Shown: one piece after another, positions 6,802 to 17,571 of the stretch
Position numbering within the stretch: position 1 is the stretch's first letter
Layout: every line of letters begins with the position of its first letter
Source of the DNA: Streptomyces sp. WAC 04229
GTDB lineage: Bacteria > Actinomycetota > Actinomycetes > Streptomycetales > Streptomycetaceae
DNA: 43,509 bases
Direction of reading: 5' to 3'
Assembly: GCF_003947455.1 (NCBI RefSeq)
Contig: NZ_QHJH01000051.1
Coordinates: 1 to 43,509 of the forward strand
The notes under the pieces: model-generated
Told to the model about the DNA's origin: nothing
Database searches by the model: none
The model's input: only the letters and a program-made list of their open reading frames with translations
Made by a program: the position numbers and the translations under genes

Positions 6802-9228
6802 TTACGGCACCTCCTGCCGTTCCGTGCGGCCGGCCGGTACGCGCTTGCCCCTCCGCCCCGGTTCGCCGGACCTTCCGGAGCGGGACCCCGCGTCGCGGCC
6901 GTGCAGCTCGATGGCGAGCGGGGAGGCGGTGAAGACCGACGAGTACGTGCCGACCGCGACGCCGATCAGCAGCGCGAGCGCGAAGTCGGTGAGCGAGCCG
7001 TCGGCGAGGAGCGCCAGCGAGGCGAGGACGAGGACCGCGCCCATGCCCGTGTTGACCGTGCGCGGGAGGGTCTGCAGGATCGCGTCGTTGGTGAGCCGGT
7101 CGAACGGTGTCCTCCGGTTCTGGCCCAGCAGTTCCCGGACGCGGTCGAAGAGGACCACCGAGTCGTTGACCGAGTAGCCGATCACGGTCAGCAGCGCGGC
7201 CAGGAACACCCCGTCCACCGGTTTGCCCAGCCAGGCGAACACCCCCACCAGGACGACCACGTCGTGGGCGAGCGCGCCGACCGCCGCCGTGCCGAACAGC
7301 AGGCGGAACCGGGCCGCCAGGTACGCCAGCTGGGCGGCCAGCGCCAGGGCGAGGGCGATCAGGGCGTCCCGGCGCAGTTCCTCGCCGAGGCTCGGGCCGA
7401 TCAGCTCGTCGCGGACGCGCTCCGCCCCGCCGCCCAGATCGGCGACGGTCCGGGTGACGGTCGCCGCCTCGGCGTCGGTCAGTTCCCCCGTGCGCACCGC
7501 GAGGTCGCTGTCGCCGGAGGACTGGACGACGGCGCGCGGGAAGCCCGCGTCGGCGAGGGCGTCCCGGGCCCGGTCGGGATCGACCCGGGTGGCGGTGGAG
7601 TACTCGACGAGCCGCCCGCCGGTGAACTCGATGCCGAAGTCCAGGCCCCGCACCAGGATGCCGGAGCCCGCCACCACGAGGACGACCAGGGAGGCCGCCA
7701 GCAGGCGGCGCGGGCGGCGCATCAGGAACGGGTCGCGGCGCACCAGGGCGTCACGGACCGGACCGGTGGAGGAGATGCCGGTGACGCGCGGGCGGCGGAG
7801 GACGGCCGGTCGGCCCGCGGTGAACCCGGCCAGCACGCGGGTGATCACCAGGGCGCTGACCATGGAGGCCAGCACACCGATCCCGAGGGTCACGCCGAAG
7901 CCCTTCACCGGGCCCGAGGCCAGGAAGAACAGCAGGGCGGCGGCGATCAGCGTGGTGATGTTGGAGTCGGCGATCGCGCTGAAGGCGCTGCGGAAACCGG
8001 CGGTCAGCGCCGACCGCGTGCTCGGCCGGGTACGGGCGGCCTGTTCCTCGCGGGCCCGTTCGAAGACGAGGACGTTGGCGTCCACCGCCATGCCGATCGA
8101 CAGGACGAAGCCGGCCAGGCCGGGCAGGGTGAGGGTCGCACCGACCGCGGCCAGGGCGGCGTAGGAGATCAGGCCGTAGCAGAGCAGGGCCACGGTCGCC
8201 AGGGCGCCCATGAGCCGGTAGACGACGACGATGAACAGTGCGGTCAGCGCGGTTCCGACGACGGCGGCCCAGGCGCCGGCCGAGATGGCCTCCTCGCCCA
8301 GGGTCGCGCCGATGGTGCGCTGCTCGATGGTCTCGACCGGTACGGGCAGGGCGCCGCCCTTGACGAGCAGGGCCAGTTCGCGGGCCTCCGCGTCGTCGAA
8401 CGAGCCGGTGATCTGCGTGGAGCCGCCGGTGATGCCGGCGCCGCACGCCACGGACGGGTCGACCTGCGGCGAGGAGATGATCTTGTCGTCGAGCACGATG
8501 GCGACCCGGCGCTGCGCGTCGCCGGCGGGGTGGCAGGCCGCCTCGCCGGTCACCCGGGCCCAGCGGTCGCCGCCCGCGTCCTCGAAGTCGACGGTGACGT
8601 GCCAGCCCGTACCGCTCTGCTGGTCGAAGCGGGCGTCGGCGTCCTTGACGTCCTGCCCGGTCAGTGCGGCGTCCTTCAGCCGCAGGTACTGCCCGGACTC
8701 GTCCGGCACCACCCGCTCGCCGTCCCCGGCGCCCGTGGCGTTCTCCGCCGCGCCGAGCACCGGGTGGACGGTGAGCTGCGCGGTGCGGCCCAGCACGTCG
8801 GCGGCCTGCTCCGGGTCCTGTACGCCCGGCAGCTCGACGACGACGCGGTTCTCGCCGGAGCGGACGATGGTCGGCTCGGCGACACCCAGGGCGTCGATGC
8901 GGCCGCGCAGCACCTCCACGGTGCGGTCGGTGGCCTCCCGGTCGGCCTCGGTGGTCTCGGTGGACCGGGTCTCCAGCACGATCTGGGTGCCGCCGCGCAG
9001 GTCGAGCCCGAGGCGGACCGGCAGGGTCAGGGCGATGGCCACGGACGCGGCCATCACGGCGAGTGCGACGAGCGCGCGGACGTTCAGGGAACGGGACCGC
9101 GAGCGCGTACGAGGGCGGGAAGGGGGACGGGAGCGTTTCAACACGGGCCTCCGGCGGGCACGCCGCGGCGGCGGCCGAGCGCGGCCGCGGCGGAAGAAGG
9201 GAAAGGTCGGGGGAGCGAGGTGCCTCAC
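6802..9228 (-). CDS. secDF: SecD-SecF fusion, protein translocase accessory subunit
   Basis: A single polypeptide joining SecD and SecF. The SecD half starts with an N-terminal TM helix (VRALVALAVMAASVAIAL), then LDLRGGTQIVLE, the periplasmic P1 region with VVVELPGVQDPEQA, and the TM block containing LPGLAGFVLSIGMAVDANVLVFERAREE. The SecF half has FGIEFTGGRLVEYS and SVNDSVVLFDRVRELLG. The D1/D4-type Asp residues of TM4 and TM10 (AVDANVL, SVNDSVV) used for proton coupling are present. SecDF pulls translocating proteins outward using the proton gradient. The GTG at 9228 overlaps the stop of the upstream small gene as GTGA. However, TTG at 9141, six bases after GGAGG, starts closer to the conserved region and may be the true start. 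Confidence 0.9.
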   Translation of the reverse strand: MRHLAPPTFPFFRRGRARPPPRRARRRPVLKRSRPPSRPRTRSRSRSLNVRALVALAVMAASVAIALTLPVRLGLDLRGGTQIVLETRSTETTEADREATDRTVEVLRGRIDALGVAEPTIVRSGENRVVVELPGVQDPEQAADVLGRTAQLTVHPVLGAAENATGAGDGERVVPDESGQYLRLKDAALTGQDVKDADARFDQQSGTGWHVTVDFEDAGGDRWARVTGEAACHPAGDAQRRVAIVLDDKIISSPQVDPSVACGAGITGGSTQITGSFDDAEARELALLVKGGALPVPVETIEQRTIGATLGEEAISAGAWAAVVGTALTALFIVVVYRLMGALATVALLCYGLISYAALAAVGATLTLPGLAGFVLSIGMAVDANVLVFERAREEQAARTRPSTRSALTAGFRSAFSAIADSNITTLIAAALLFFLASGPVKGFGVTLGIGVLASMVSALVITRVLAGFTAGRPAVLRRPRVTGISSTGPVRDALVRRDPFLMRRPRRLLAASLVVLVVAGSGILVRGLDFGIEFTGGRLVEYSTATRVDPDRARDALADAGFPRAVVQSSGDSDLAVRTGELTDAEAATVTRTVADLGGGAERVRDELIGPSLGEELRRDALIALALALAAQLAYLAARFRLLFGTAAVGALAHDVVVLVGVFAWLGKPVDGVFLAALLTVIGYSVNDSVVLFDRVRELLGQNRRTPFDRLTNDAILQTLPRTVNTGMGAVLVLASLALLADGSLTDFALALLIGVAVGTYSSVFTASPLAIELHGRDAGSRSGRSGEPGRRGKRVPAGRTERQEVP

Positions 9229-9614
9229 GGGCCGGAGGAGAGAGGCGGTGCCCGACCGCTGTCATGGCTGCCGCGGCCGGGGGAGACCGGCACCGGACCC
9301 GGCGCGGCCACGGTCCGAGTGCGTGCCCCGGGGCAAGTGCCCGTGCCGTGCGCGGTGGCGGTCGCCTGGCGGTCGGGTGCCGTCGGGCCCTCGCCCGGCT
9401 GGTCGTGCCGGGCCCGGGGCTGGGCGGCGCAGGCAGGAGTGCACCCGTCGTCCGCGTGCAGGTCGGGGGCGGGGTGCGGCAGCCCCGTGACGGCGGCCGC
9501 CGCGAGGGGGCGGCCACCGGGACCGACGTGGACGCCGACGGCGGGCCAGGCGGGCACCAGCGGCAGCAGGACACCGAACAGGACGGTCAGTACGAGCGAC
9601 AGCCGCCGGCTCAT
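9225..9614 (-). CDS. Small putative exported protein upstream of secDF
   Basis: 129 residues beginning MSRRLSLVLTVLFGVLLPLVPAWPAVG, a typical n-region plus hydrophobic Sec signal peptide with possible cleavage near residue 25. The remainder is low-complexity, rich in Pro/Ala/Thr/Arg with His, and I recognise no domain. A good Shine-Dalgarno (AAGAGGAC) precedes the ATG at 9614. The stop overlaps the GTG of secDF, suggesting translational coupling. It may be a short exported protein, or essentially a leader for secDF. Confidence 0.6.
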   Translation of the reverse strand: MSRRLSLVLTVLFGVLLPLVPAWPAVGVHVGPGGRPLAAAAVTGLPHPAPDLHADDGCTPACAAQPRARHDQPGEGPTAPDRQATATAHGTGTCPGARTRTVAAPGPVPVSPGRGSHDSGRAPPLSSGP

Positions 9615-9673
9615 GCACCGTCCTCTTTCGTTGTGGGTGGATGGGCCCGGGGAGCCCGGGGCTCCGGGTGCCG

Positions 9674-10330
9674 TCAGGGCTCGATGAGACCGGCGCGGAT
9701 GGCGTACCGGGTCAGGTCCAGGCGGTCGCGCAGGCCCAGCTTGTGCAGCAGGTTGGCCCGGTGCCGCTGGACGGTCTTGACGCTGATGAAGAGGATCTCG
9801 GCGATCTCCTTCGAGGAGTGGCCCTCGGCGACGAGCTTGAGGACCTCCTCCTCGCGCGGGGTGACGACGTGGTCGGCGCTCTCCTCGCCGTGCCGGACCC
9901 GGTCCAGGTAGTTGCGGATCAGGGCGGTCACGGCGCCCGGGTACAGGAAGGGCTCGTCGCGCATCGCGGCGCGGCAGGCGGCGACCAGGTCGCGGTCGGC
10001 GACCGACTTGAGCACGTAGCCGCAGGCCCCCGACTTCAGCGCCTGGAACAGGTACTGCTCGTTGTCGTGCATCGTGAGCATCAGGATGCGCAACTCCGGC
10101 CGGAGCGCGGACAGCTCGCGGGCGGCCTGGAGGCCGGTGAGGCGTGGCATCGCGATGTCCAGGACCGCGAGGTCGGCGTCGTGGGCGCGCGCCATGTCGA
10201 TGGCCTCGGCGCCGTCCCCGGCCTCGGCGACCACCTCCAGGTCCGGCTCCCGGTCGAGGATGAGGCGCACACCGCGGCGTACCAGCGCGTGGTCGTCGGC
10301 GAGCAGGATGCGGATCTTCGGGTCGGGCAT
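9674..10330 (-). CDS. NarL/FixJ-family response regulator
   Basis: 218 residues. The receiver domain begins KIRILLADDHALVRRG, with acidic pocket Asp12/Asp13, phospho-acceptor Asp58 (LAVLDIAMP) and the conserved Lys in YVLKSV. The LuxR-type C-terminal HTH reads VTPREEEVLKLVAEGHSSKEIAEILFISVKTVQRHRANLLHKLG (about residues 150-195), given here only in part as the diagnostic signature. It starts two bases after the stop of the sensor kinase, so the two are translationally coupled. Its targets are unknown; the adjacent secDF on the same strand is a plausible co-regulated neighbour. Confidence 0.93.
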   Translation of the reverse strand: MPDPKIRILLADDHALVRRGVRLILDREPDLEVVAEAGDGAEAIDMARAHDADLAVLDIAMPRLTGLQAARELSALRPELRILMLTMHDNEQYLFQALKSGACGYVLKSVADRDLVAACRAAMRDEPFLYPGAVTALIRNYLDRVRHGEESADHVVTPREEEVLKLVAEGHSSKEIAEILFISVKTVQRHRANLLHKLGLRDRLDLTRYAIRAGLIEP

Positions 10331-10332
10331 GG

Positions 10333-11286
10333 TCAGGGCTGCTTCCTGGGGACGGGTGCGGTGAGCCGGATCCGGGTGCCGGCCTCCGGCGCCGAGGTGA
10401 TGTCGAGGGCGGCCCCGATCAGCAGGGCCCGTTCGCGCATGCCGCGGATGCCGGCGCCCTCGCACGCCGTCTCCATGCCGCGGCCGTCGTCGGCGATGGT
10501 GAGCGTCACCGCGCCGTCGGCGGGGGAGAGGCTCACCTCCAGCCGCTCGGCGTCCGCGTGCCGGGCGGTGTTGGTCATGCTCTCCTGCGCCACGCGGTAG
10601 AGGACCAGCTCGGTCTCCGGGTCCAGGGCGGGCAGCTCCGCGTCGAAGCGCCGCGCCACCCGCAGGCCGGTGTGGGCGGCGAAGTCGTGCGTCAGCGAGG
10701 AGAGCGCGCTGATCAGGCCCAGGTCGTCCAGCACGCCGGGCCGCAGCCGGCGCACCAGGCGCCGTACCTCGTCGAGGCTCTCCCGGGTGATCTCCTGGGC
10801 CTGCTGCAGCTCCTCGCGCAGGGGTTCGCGGGCATCGTCCGCCGCGCGGCCCAGGACCAGCAGGATCGCGGTCATGCTCTGCCCGACCTCGTCGTGCAGC
10901 TCCTGGGCGATGCGGCGGCGCTCCGCCTCCTGGGCGAGCAGCACCCGGGCGGTGCTCGTGGCCCGCTCGTGCTCCAGCCGGTCGAGCATCGCGTTGAAGG
11001 TGCGGATCAGCTCGGGCACCTCGCCGCCGCCGGAGACCGGCAGCCGCTGCCCGGGGCGGAGCAGGTCCACCGTGGTCATCAGCCTCGTCAGCCGGTCCAG
11101 CGGGGCCAGGCCCCAGCGCAGCAGGGCGCCGTTGGCGACCAGCATCACGGCCAGGCCGCCCACCAGGATGACGGCCTCGGTCAGCAGGACCGGGACGGAG
11201 ACGGTCACCGGCGCCCACAGCAGCAGTGCCGTGGCGAAGCCCAGCACCACCGCGTTGAGCCCGAAGATCCGCCAGAACAGGGACAC
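10333..11286 (-). CDS. NarL-type sensor histidine kinase (HisKA_3)
   Basis: 317 residues from the GTG at 11286, which follows AAGGAGG by ten bases; a longer open frame upstream has no homology. Two membrane segments (LFWRIFGLNAVVLGFATALLL and LTEAVILVGGLAVMLVANGALL) enclose almost no sensor loop. A HAMP-like region, LAPLDRLTRLMTTVDLLRPG... FNAMLDRLE, comes next. The dimerisation/phosphotransfer helix contains RRRIAQELHDEVGQSM with His131, and the HATPase has RVAQESMTNTARHA, ADDGRGM and GIRGMRERA. With so small an extracellular part the signal is probably sensed within the membrane or by a partner. It pairs with the downstream NarL-type regulator. Confidence 0.92.
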   Translation of the reverse strand: MSLFWRIFGLNAVVLGFATALLLWAPVTVSVPVLLTEAVILVGGLAVMLVANGALLRWGLAPLDRLTRLMTTVDLLRPGQRLPVSGGGEVPELIRTFNAMLDRLEHERATSTARVLLAQEAERRRIAQELHDEVGQSMTAILLVLGRAADDAREPLREELQQAQEITRESLDEVRRLVRRLRPGVLDDLGLISALSSLTHDFAAHTGLRVARRFDAELPALDPETELVLYRVAQESMTNTARHADAERLEVSLSPADGAVTLTIADDGRGMETACEGAGIRGMRERALLIGAALDITSAPEAGTRIRLTAPVPRKQP

Positions 11287-11613
11287 CGGGGGTACGCCTC
11301 CTTCTGCGACGCGTCGACTGCCGCGCCTCCACTGTCGGTCATCGCGCGCACCCTCGGCGGGAGCCGCGGCCCAGGTCGCGGCCGGGCGGACGACCAGCCT
11401 GCCCCGCCCCCACCCGCCGGGTCGATGGGGGCCGACCCCCATTTCCGGGGCGCGACGCACCCATACGCCGGCCCCGGCGCCGCGTCCGGTGGGCCCCGCG
11501 TCCGCGCGTAAATGGGGCCTGCGCCCGATGGGCTTCCGCACGCGGCCCAGCCATGGTTGGGGACGACCGGGCCCCTCGGCCCGGTGCCCGCCGTACCGCG
11601 GCCCTGCCGAAGA
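11287..11613. other. Divergent intergenic region, kinase / DksA
   Basis: 327 bases without a gene I can support, lying between the divergent kinase and DksA-like genes, so it should hold both promoters. A short inverted repeat, ATGGGGG-CCGA-CCCCCAT (11425-11442), could be an operator, for example for the response regulator. No convincing -10/-35 pair is visible. Confidence 0.5.
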
Positions 11614-11958
11614 ATGGAACGCACCGTGTCGCCCGACGCCCCCTGCCCCGAACCCAGCCCAAGGCGGACGACCGCCGACGAGGCACGCCTGCGGCTCGAC
11701 CACGCCCGCACCTCACGGTTGACCCAGCTCCGGGCCCTCGGCGAGAACGGCTGGACGGACGACCTGTCGACGGCGTCGCAGCAGACCGCGATCGAAGAGG
11801 TGCTCAAGGAGATCGACGAGGCATTCGCCAGGGTCGAGGCCGGTACTTACGGCAGCTGCACGGGCTGCGGAAGACCGGTCGCGGAGGAGCGGCTGGAGAT
11901 CCTGCCGTACACGCGGTACTGCGTCGCCTGCCGGCACCGGGCCGCCGCGGCCGGATGA
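11614..11958 (+). CDS. DksA/TraR-family zinc-finger protein
   Basis: 114 residues from the ATG at 11614 (a GTG at 11626 is equally possible). A coiled-coil-forming N-terminal part (ARLRLDHARTSRLTQLRAL... TAIEEVLKEIDEAFARVEAG) precedes the signature TYGSCTGCGRPVAEERLE...YCVAC. This is a C-x2-C...C-x2-C zinc finger with Arg and Glu residues typical of DksA C-terminal fingers. DksA-like proteins insert into the RNA polymerase secondary channel with or without ppGpp. Streptomyces has several paralogues and the specific role of this one is unknown. It is convergent with the metallo-hydrolase gene, 34 bases away. Confidence 0.88.
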   Translation: MERTVSPDAPCPEPSPRRTTADEARLRLDHARTSRLTQLRALGENGWTDDLSTASQQTAIEEVLKEIDEAFARVEAGTYGSCTGCGRPVAEERLEILPYTRYCVACRHRAAAAG

Positions 11959-11992
11959 CGGTCCTCGTCCGGAATTCCGCGCGCCGTAACGA

Positions 11993-13069
11993 TCAGGTGC
12001 TTGGCGAGGAAGAAGGGTGGGCCCGCTCCGGGAAACGGATCGGAGGCGGCAGCAGGACGCTCGCCGGCACCGGGCACCAGCCGGTCCCGCCGTGGGGGCG
12101 GGGAGCGAGTCGGCCGAACGCCCGGTCCCCGAAGTGGAAGGCGAAGCAGTAGGTGCGTGGAGCGCGCAGCTCCGCGAGCAGCGTCGTACGGGCGTCGAGT
12201 ACGCCGTCGACATCCACGTCGGGTCCGGACGGCCATTCCGGGTGCTCCATCTGGGCCGGGGTGTGGAAGGCGTCGCCGACCACGAGGACACGTCGCCCTC
12301 CCGCTGTGGCAATGACATAGCTGGTGTGTCCGGGGCTGTGCCCGGGAGTGACCAGCGCCGTGACACCGGGCCACACCTCGTCGCCGTCCTCGAACTGACG
12401 CAGAACCCGCGACATCGGCACCATGAACCCGTCCCAGGACGGCGCTCCCACCTCCACCTCGCCGTTCCAGAACGGGCCCCACTCCCTGCGCGCCACCAGG
12501 TAGTCGGCGCGCGGAAACGCCTTGCGAGGCTCTCGTCGTCCCGGGCCGCTCACGAAGCCCAGGCCGGTGTGGTCCGTGTGCAGATGAGTGAAGGCCACGG
12601 TGTCGATGGAGCCCGGCGGCACACCGAGCGCTCGGAGCGTACGCAGCAACGCCCCGCCGCGGGCGACGCCCAGTCCGGGCGGGAGCGCGTTGGCGCCGAG
12701 CCCGACGTCGATCAGCAGGCGTCGTCCGCCCCGCTCCACGAGCACGCCGCCCGCCGAGGCGGCGACGCGCCCCGAGGGAGTCAGCGCCTCGGGGCGCGCT
12801 CGCCAGTACGAGGCGGGGATGGCGGGGAAGAAACCGGCGGGATCCAGTTCCATGGCCGCGTCGACGATGTAGGTGAGCCGGACGTCTCCCAGGGTGAGGG
12901 TGCGCACCGCTGACTGGTCGCCGAGTGAACCGACCGAGCGAGCACGGGGCCGGGCGGCCGCGTGGGCCGTCGTGCGCGCGGCGGCGAGCGGCAGAGCCGT
13001 GGCCGCGGAGGAGGCGAGCGCGGTACGCAGCACGCGGCGGCGTGTGGGGTCGGGGGAAGGACGGGTCAT
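11993..13069 (-). CDS. TAT-exported metallo-beta-lactamase-fold hydrolase
   Basis: 358 residues. A twin-arginine signal TRRRVLRTALASSAATALPLA sits at residues 9-29, so the protein is exported folded, with metals loaded in the cytoplasm. The MBL core shows LLIDVGLG, then the metal motif THLHTDHTG (H-x-H-x-D-H), the third-metal histidine in TPGHSPGHTSYV, the bridging Asp in VVGDAFHTP and a terminal histidine in FAFHFGD. This layout is that of quorum-quenching lactonase or general MBL hydrolases (AhlD/AiiA-like). The ATG at 13069 has a GGAG sequence upstream. It is the last co-oriented gene of the operon that begins at 20,686, after a 129-base gap, so membership is plausible but not certain. A lactone- or furanone-hydrolysing role beside a signalling cassette would be notable but is inference. 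Confidence 0.87.
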   Translation of the reverse strand: MTRPSPDPTRRRVLRTALASSAATALPLAAARTTAHAAARPRARSVGSLGDQSAVRTLTLGDVRLTYIVDAAMELDPAGFFPAIPASYWRARPEALTPSGRVAASAGGVLVERGGRRLLIDVGLGANALPPGLGVARGGALLRTLRALGVPPGSIDTVAFTHLHTDHTGLGFVSGPGRREPRKAFPRADYLVARREWGPFWNGEVEVGAPSWDGFMVPMSRVLRQFEDGDEVWPGVTALVTPGHSPGHTSYVIATAGGRRVLVVGDAFHTPAQMEHPEWPSGPDVDVDGVLDARTTLLAELRAPRTYCFAFHFGDRAFGRLAPRPHGGTGWCPVPASVLLPPPIRFPERAHPSSSPST

Positions 13070-13198
13070 GGCCGAGGCTCCGTTCGCGGTCGGTCGGCCG
13101 GTGCCGCGCAGGCGGCCCCGGGTTCGTCGACGGTGTGGGCACGGGTGTTCACGGCTGCTCCTGGACACGGTGGGGGAGGGCGGGGCGAAGACGGCGGC

Positions 13199-14060
13199 TC
13201 ACGGTGCCAGCAGCCGCGCGGGGTTCGTCCGGGTCACGGCCGTGACCTCCCGGCTCCTCAGACCCGCGGCCCGGAACCAGCGCCCACTCAGGTCCAGCCA
13301 TTCCCGCACGTCCGGCTGGCCCGGCTGGCCGAGGTCCGAACTGAACACCACCCGTGGATGGGCGCGCACGACTTCGCCGAGGTGGACGACGTCGCGGTGA
13401 CCCAACAGCAGGGTCAGCGCGGTGAGTTCCACGTACAGGCCGGACACGTGGGACAGGTCGGTCAGACCGGTGGGGGTGAATCCCGACATCGGGTGCGTGG
13501 CGTGGGTCAGGAGCAGGCGCGGCACCTCGAGGCGTACGGCCTCCTCCACCACGCGCAGCGCAGTCTCGCGGTCGCAGTGCCCGGTGGCCACGGCGACCGG
13601 CAGATCGCGGGCCGCGCGCAGTACCTCGGTCACCTCGCGCCGCAGCCGTCCGTCCCCGTCGACCACGGGAGCGGTGCGCCATCGGTCCGGGTCGAGGCGG
13701 GGGTGGAAGGGCGTGCGGTGCAGGGCGGAGGAGTGCGCGGGACCGGCCAGTGTGGGCAGATGCACGATCAGGCGCGCCGGGCTGTCGGCACCGTGGGCGT
13801 AGACGGCCTGCTCCACGGCTCGGGTGTGGACGCCGCCGGCCAGGTCGTTGAGGACGAGCGTGCCGGAGACCGGCAGCCCTTCCTGACGGGCCTCCCAGGC
13901 ACGCGCGGCCGTCGAGGTGAGATGACTCTTGAGGACCACCCAGCCACCGGCCTCGGCGTAGGCGCGGCCGGCGCCGGCCGACGTGAGCCGGCGCCGGTAC
14001 AGGTCGGGGCCCGCGTGGTAGTGGACGTCCACCACCGCGCGCCCCGTCAGGTCAGGCACC

Positions 14061-14074
<14 letters not shown>
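13199..14074 (-). CDS. DUF6282-like metal-dependent amidohydrolase
   Basis: 291 residues with TIM-barrel hydrolase hallmarks: AVVDVHYHAGPDLYRRR (H-x-H metal ligands on strand 1), WVVLKSHLTST (Lys/His on strand 2), VAVATGHCDRE, LLLTHATHPMSGF and VVFSSDLGQPG (Asp on the last strand). The H-Y-H-A-G-P-D start and the KSH element are what I associate with DUF6282 proteins, distant relatives of amidohydrolases. The GTG at 14074 overlaps the end of the preceding gene by 14 bases, implying coupled translation. The substrate is unknown. Within the operon it could hydrolyse a lactone, imide or amide intermediate. Confidence 0.75.
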
Positions 14075-15835
<1,761 letters not shown>

Positions 15836-15839
<4 letters not shown>

Positions 15840-16609
15840 GTGAGTCCCTTCTCTCGCAGGAAGTCGGCGACGAGGGCCGACACTTCCGCGGTGTGTTCGA
15901 AGTGGGGGCGCATACCGGCCTCCGCGATCACGTGCACCCGGTGATGCGGCGCGGCTGCCGTGTGCCGCGGGGCGACGAGTTGCGAGTGGCCGCCGACGAT
16001 CTGCAGCAGGGGCCCGGGGTGCGCCAGTACGGACTTCGTCACGTCGATCCCGCACAGGAGCCGCATTCCGGCGGCGAGGCGGCGCCCGGCCGCCGGATCG
16101 TGGGTCGACGGCGCGTCGGCGGCCGCGGCGGGCCGGTGGCCGTGCGGCAGCACCCGCCGGTTCAGCAGGGCGAGCGCCTGGCCGGAGCGGCCGCCGGCGG
16201 CCAGATCCGCGATCCGGGTGAGCCGGGACTCCAGGAGGGCGTCGGAGCGGGCCGGGCCCGACACGAACAGTGCCGCCGTGCCGGGAGCGACGTGAGGGAG
16301 CAGAGCCTGGCCGACCGCGCCGCCCAGTGCGTTTCCGCACAGCAGGTCGACCGGTCCGTACGGTGCGAGGAGCGCGTGCCAGCGGGCGACGAAGGCGTCC
16401 ATCGAGTCGATGCCCTCGTCCCACGCGGAGAGTGTGTCGACGACGGTCACCCGCAGGCCTGCCGCCGTCAGGGCCCGGGTGACGGGGGCGAAGAACGCTC
16501 CGCCGTCCCAGTGGGGCGTGACCGGGGCGAGGACCAGGGCGTGGGCCCTCCCCCCGGCGGTCTGCGGTTCGAAGACCGCCGAGGGGACGGCGTGAACGGG
16601 GTGGGTCAC
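15836..16609 (-). CDS. Alpha/beta-hydrolase-fold protein lacking the nucleophile serine
   Basis: 257 residues from the GTG at 16609, which overlaps the preceding aldolase stop as GTGA; its own stop overlaps the next ATG as ATGA. The fold signature is clear: ALVLAPVTPHWDGGAFFAPV, LRVTVVDTLSAWDEG and the nucleophile-elbow region DLLCGNALGGAVGQALL, ending with MRPHFEHTAEVSALVADFL where the catalytic His usually sits. At the elbow G-x-S-x-G reads G-N-A-L-G, so Ser is Ala94, and the acid position (VGGHSQLVAP) lacks Asp. Unless the sequence is wrong, the protein is not a serine hydrolase. It may be a non-hydrolytic lyase/isomerase-like member or a pseudo-enzyme. The context says it works with the aldolase and dehydrogenase. 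Confidence 0.8.
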
Positions 16610-17541
16610 CGGACGGTGGCGAGCGTACGCGCGGTGGCGATGCCCTCGCGGTGGTTGCCGCCCAGCAGAACCTTGCGGTGCTCGACCGGCAGGTCGTAGC
16701 GGCCCAGGACCAGATCGGGCAGCGGCAGCGAGGGTGTCCCCTCGGGCACGGTGGCGAGCAGCAGGTCCGCCAGCTCCAGCGCCGGCCCGAGGTGCAGACG
16801 GGAGGCGGCCTCGGCGTCCGTGCGGTCGAGGTGCGCCAGCCACTGCTCGGCGATGAGGTTGCCCGGACCCTTGCCCATGCCCTGGATCGAGGAGTCCATC
16901 CACGTGGCGCCCGCGGCGACCGCGCTGATCGCGTTGGACAGGGCGAGCCCCAGGTTGTTGTGGGCGTGCAGACCGACCGGGCCGCCGGTGACCGACTTGG
17001 TCAGCGTGGTGAGGTCGGTGGTGTCGACGGGGGAGAGGCTGCCGTTGGAGTCCGCCAGATAGACGAACTCGGCACCGGCGTCGGTGGCGGCGGTCGCCAC
17101 CTCCACGACGTCCCGTCCCTCCCACTGGCTGATCCGGGCGAAGTTGACGCCGACGCGGAAGCCGAGGTTTCTGGCCTGGCGTATGTACTCCAGGCCGCGC
17201 TCGTAGCCCTTGGACGGCAGGATGACGCGCACCAGGCGGGCCCCGGCCTCGTACATGGCGGGCAGGTCGTCGTCGCCGATGTTCTTCGGGTGGAGGATCA
17301 TCGCGACCTTCTCCGGGCCGATCTCGCGGGCCACCGCGGCGATGAACTCGTCGTCGCCGCGGCCGGTGAGCCCGAGATCCGGGAGGGGCAGCAGCGACCC
17401 CTTGCGGTAGGCGATCTCGATCCAGTCGAAGCCCGCCTCGACGCTGAGCCGCGCGTGCGTGAGGGCGTATTCCAAGGGGAAGTTGAAGCCGTTGCGGTAC
17501 CCGCCGTCGCGGAGGGTGACGTCGATGTTGACGATGCTCAT
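16606..17541 (-). CDS. DRE-TIM metallolyase (HMGL-like aldolase / 4-hydroxy-2-oxovalerate aldolase type)
   Basis: 311 residues. The ATG at 17541 follows GGAGGAA. The signature is NIDVTLRDGGYRNGF (Asp7, Arg11, Asp12: metal and catalytic Arg of the DRE motif), with VGLHAHNNLGLALSN supplying the two metal-binding histidines and GMGKGPGNLIAEQWL close to the GxGxxxGN motif. Family members cleave or form C-C bonds next to a carboxylate/keto group (HMG-CoA lyase, isopropylmalate synthase, DmpG). The D-V-T-L-R-D-G-G form and short length match the 'aldolase catalytic domain' proteins found in secondary-metabolite and polysaccharide clusters rather than full-length isopropylmalate synthases, which carry a regulatory domain. 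No DmpF-like acylating dehydrogenase accompanies it. Confidence 0.85.
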   Translation of the reverse strand: MSIVNIDVTLRDGGYRNGFNFPLEYALTHARLSVEAGFDWIEIAYRKGSLLPLPDLGLTGRGDDEFIAAVAREIGPEKVAMILHPKNIGDDDLPAMYEAGARLVRVILPSKGYERGLEYIRQARNLGFRVGVNFARISQWEGRDVVEVATAATDAGAEFVYLADSNGSLSPVDTTDLTTLTKSVTGGPVGLHAHNNLGLALSNAISAVAAGATWMDSSIQGMGKGPGNLIAEQWLAHLDRTDAEAASRLHLGPALELADLLLATVPEGTPSLPLPDLVLGRYDLPVEHRKVLLGGNHREGIATARTLATVR

Positions 17542-17571
17542 GGTTCCTCCAGGGAGCTGGTGCGCGAGGTG

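Noticed and set aside
6901..9687. A 928-codon plus-strand open frame opposite secDF
   Set aside because: It is a GC-driven shadow of secDF: low-complexity Gln/Gly/Asp/Arg composition, no domain, no ribosome site, and the opposite strand carries unmistakable SecD/SecF motifs.
9674..11332. A 552-codon frame spanning kinase and response regulator as a hybrid protein
   Set aside because: The first part is a shadow of the kinase; the response regulator has its own ATG at 10330, two bases past the kinase stop.
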